DNA of 64,000 nucleotides from Isoperla grammatica (Eukaryota; Arthropoda; Insecta; Plecoptera; Perlodidae), in NCBI GenBank assembly GCA_945910005.1, contig OX246739.1, forward strand, positions 12,188,292-12,252,291, given 5' to 3'. The notes below the pieces were generated by a model. That model worked only from the letters and a program-made list of their open reading frames with translations, ran no database searches and had not been told where the DNA came from. Of the stretch, positions 63,280-64,000 are shown piece by piece; positions within the stretch are counted from its first letter, which is position 1, and each line of letters begins with the position of its first letter. The translations under genes were made by a program, and so were the position numbers.

Positions 63280-63300
63280 TATATATATATATATATATAT
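63280..63300. repeat. (TA)n run
   Basis: AT dinucleotide run adjoining the 3' end of the tRNA-like element on its right. Similar AT runs recur at about 63487-63505 and 63692-63712, with a perfect 20-bp palindrome at 63443-63462. Confidence 0.9.
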
Positions 63301-63325
63301 GTGAAATCCAGAAATTAAAAAACCA

Positions 63326-63396
63326 ACCCCGACTGGAAATCGAACCCAGGTCTCCCACTTGCCAGGTGGGCGCCATGACCCCTAGACCACCGGGAC
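63326..63396 (-). mobile_element. tRNA-shaped SINE head, anticodon-position GGC
   Basis: Minus-strand cloverleaf. The acceptor GTCCCGG pairs with TCGGGGT (three wobble pairs). A-box TGGTCTAGGGG is present. The perfect anticodon stem CCCAC/GTGGG carries the seven-base loop CTGGCAA (GGC at the anticodon, U33 present). The T-arm is CTGGG-TTCGATT-TCCAG. Downstream comes TTGG then T6, then AATTTCTGGATTTCAC and an AT microsatellite, which is the build of a tRNA-derived SINE. A functional tRNA-Ala(GGC) is unlikely because animals normally use AGC and the acceptor is wobble-rich. Confidence 0.65.
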
Positions 63397-63604
63397 CGGC
63401 AATTCAATGCCTGGATGTGGTGGATTAAGATAGTATGTGGCGGTTTAAATATATATTTAAACTTAAATATATATTTATATATATTTAAATATATATATAT
63501 ATATGTTAGTTCTCACTTCTCATATTCTCGCGGATATGTAATTTGTTTGGTTTTTGGGTTTTTTCCCCACGAGCAAACAGAAGTGTTCGACTCACCCAAC
63601 ACTG

Positions 63605-63660
63605 CCCGACGTTTCGGAGACGTATCAATCTCCAACGTATCAATCTCCATCTTCAGAGGC
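63605..63660 (-). other. CTGAAGA-hairpin-GAAACGTCGG motif, copy 2 (possible hammerhead ribozyme core)
   Basis: On the minus strand CTGAAGA fits CUGANGA. It is followed by a stem GGAGA...TCTCC (the loop carries a 15-bp duplication of GGAGATTGATACGT) and then GAAACGTCGGGC. Core order matches a type I hammerhead; stems I and III are short and uncertain. Confidence 0.4.
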
Positions 63661-63790
63661 CCTCCCTCTCACGAATCTGCGATGACACACACATATATAT
63701 ATATATATATATAAAATTATCATGATTTGTGCTTTTGGGTATTAGTCCACGTTTAGTGATTGAGAGTTAAATTGTTCACATACCTCATTT

Positions 63791-63820
63791 CACAACGTTT
63801 CGCTGACTCATTCGTCAGCA
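63791..63820 (-). other. Hairpin-GAAACGT motif, copy 3
   Basis: Minus strand: a perfect stem GCTGAC/GTCAGC around GAATGA, followed by GAAACGTTGTG. The stem uses the CTGA bases, so a hammerhead fold here would be mutually exclusive with the hairpin. Confidence 0.35.
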
Positions 63821-64000
63821 TTCTCAAGTGGCTCAATTTTCCGGGCTCCTCACAGTCCTTCACGCGCAACGTCAGGGCACCGACTGTACCCGCTGTACTC
63901 TCGTTGCCGCTCGGCTCGGAACCGCCGCGCTGTCTACTGGAGATTTGTGCCTTACTGAGTGAGTCACTCTGACTGACTGAGTGACTGACTGACTCATCAA

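Noticed and set aside
63791..63820. Active hammerhead ribozyme in copy 3
   Set aside because: The perfect hairpin uses the CTGA core bases, so the catalytic fold cannot form at the same time.

Overview
The window looks like intergenic and intronic DNA from a multicellular animal, most plausibly a marine invertebrate. It is AT-rich, has no dense gene array or operon structure, and is rich in satellites, microsatellites, G/C homopolymers, tRNA-derived SINE-like copies and short terminal-inverted-repeat (TIR) transposons. No complete gene is visible. The only long open frame with recognisable protein domains is the C-terminal end of a non-LTR retrotransposon. The species cannot be fixed from sequence alone.

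Layout. 1-2692 is a satellite of about 116-117 bp monomers that runs off the left edge. 2693-13072 is mostly unique AT-rich DNA with one SINE-like copy near 3.9 kb, an exon-like minus-strand ORF at 6.8-7.0 kb and a second SINE-like copy near 12.5 kb. 13073-13255 is a PIF/Harbinger-type MITE with a TTA target duplication. 15017-15244 is a plausible first coding exon with a strong splice donor, and 18259-18409 is a plausible internal exon. Between them sits a 477-bp hAT-type element (15991-16467) with perfect 18-bp TIRs and an 8-bp target duplication. 26779-30489 is a GC-rich 122-bp satellite in which each monomer carries two CACGTG E-boxes. A CpG-rich segment lies on its left and an eroded monomer on its right.

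The right half contains a possible secreted-protein first exon (33.3 kb), a CRE/CCAAT promoter-like cluster (45.0 kb), a 17-bp minisatellite of about 40 copies (48.3-49.0 kb) and a perfect 93-bp inverted repeat (50.8-51.0 kb). It also has a CTTTG pentanucleotide array tied to a repeated 115-bp module (51.5-52.6 kb), an exon-like minus-strand ORF (52.6-52.8 kb), and a retrotransposon 3' end with trinucleotide arrays (58.6-60.1 kb). Near the right edge are a tRNA-shaped SINE head and hairpin-GAAACGT motifs.

The candidate exons are not shown to belong to one gene. They lie on both strands, and the two plus-strand exons at 15.0 and 18.3 kb have splice phases that do not join directly. Repeat turnover (unequal exchange in satellites, retroposition, cut-and-paste transposition) explains most of the visible structure.
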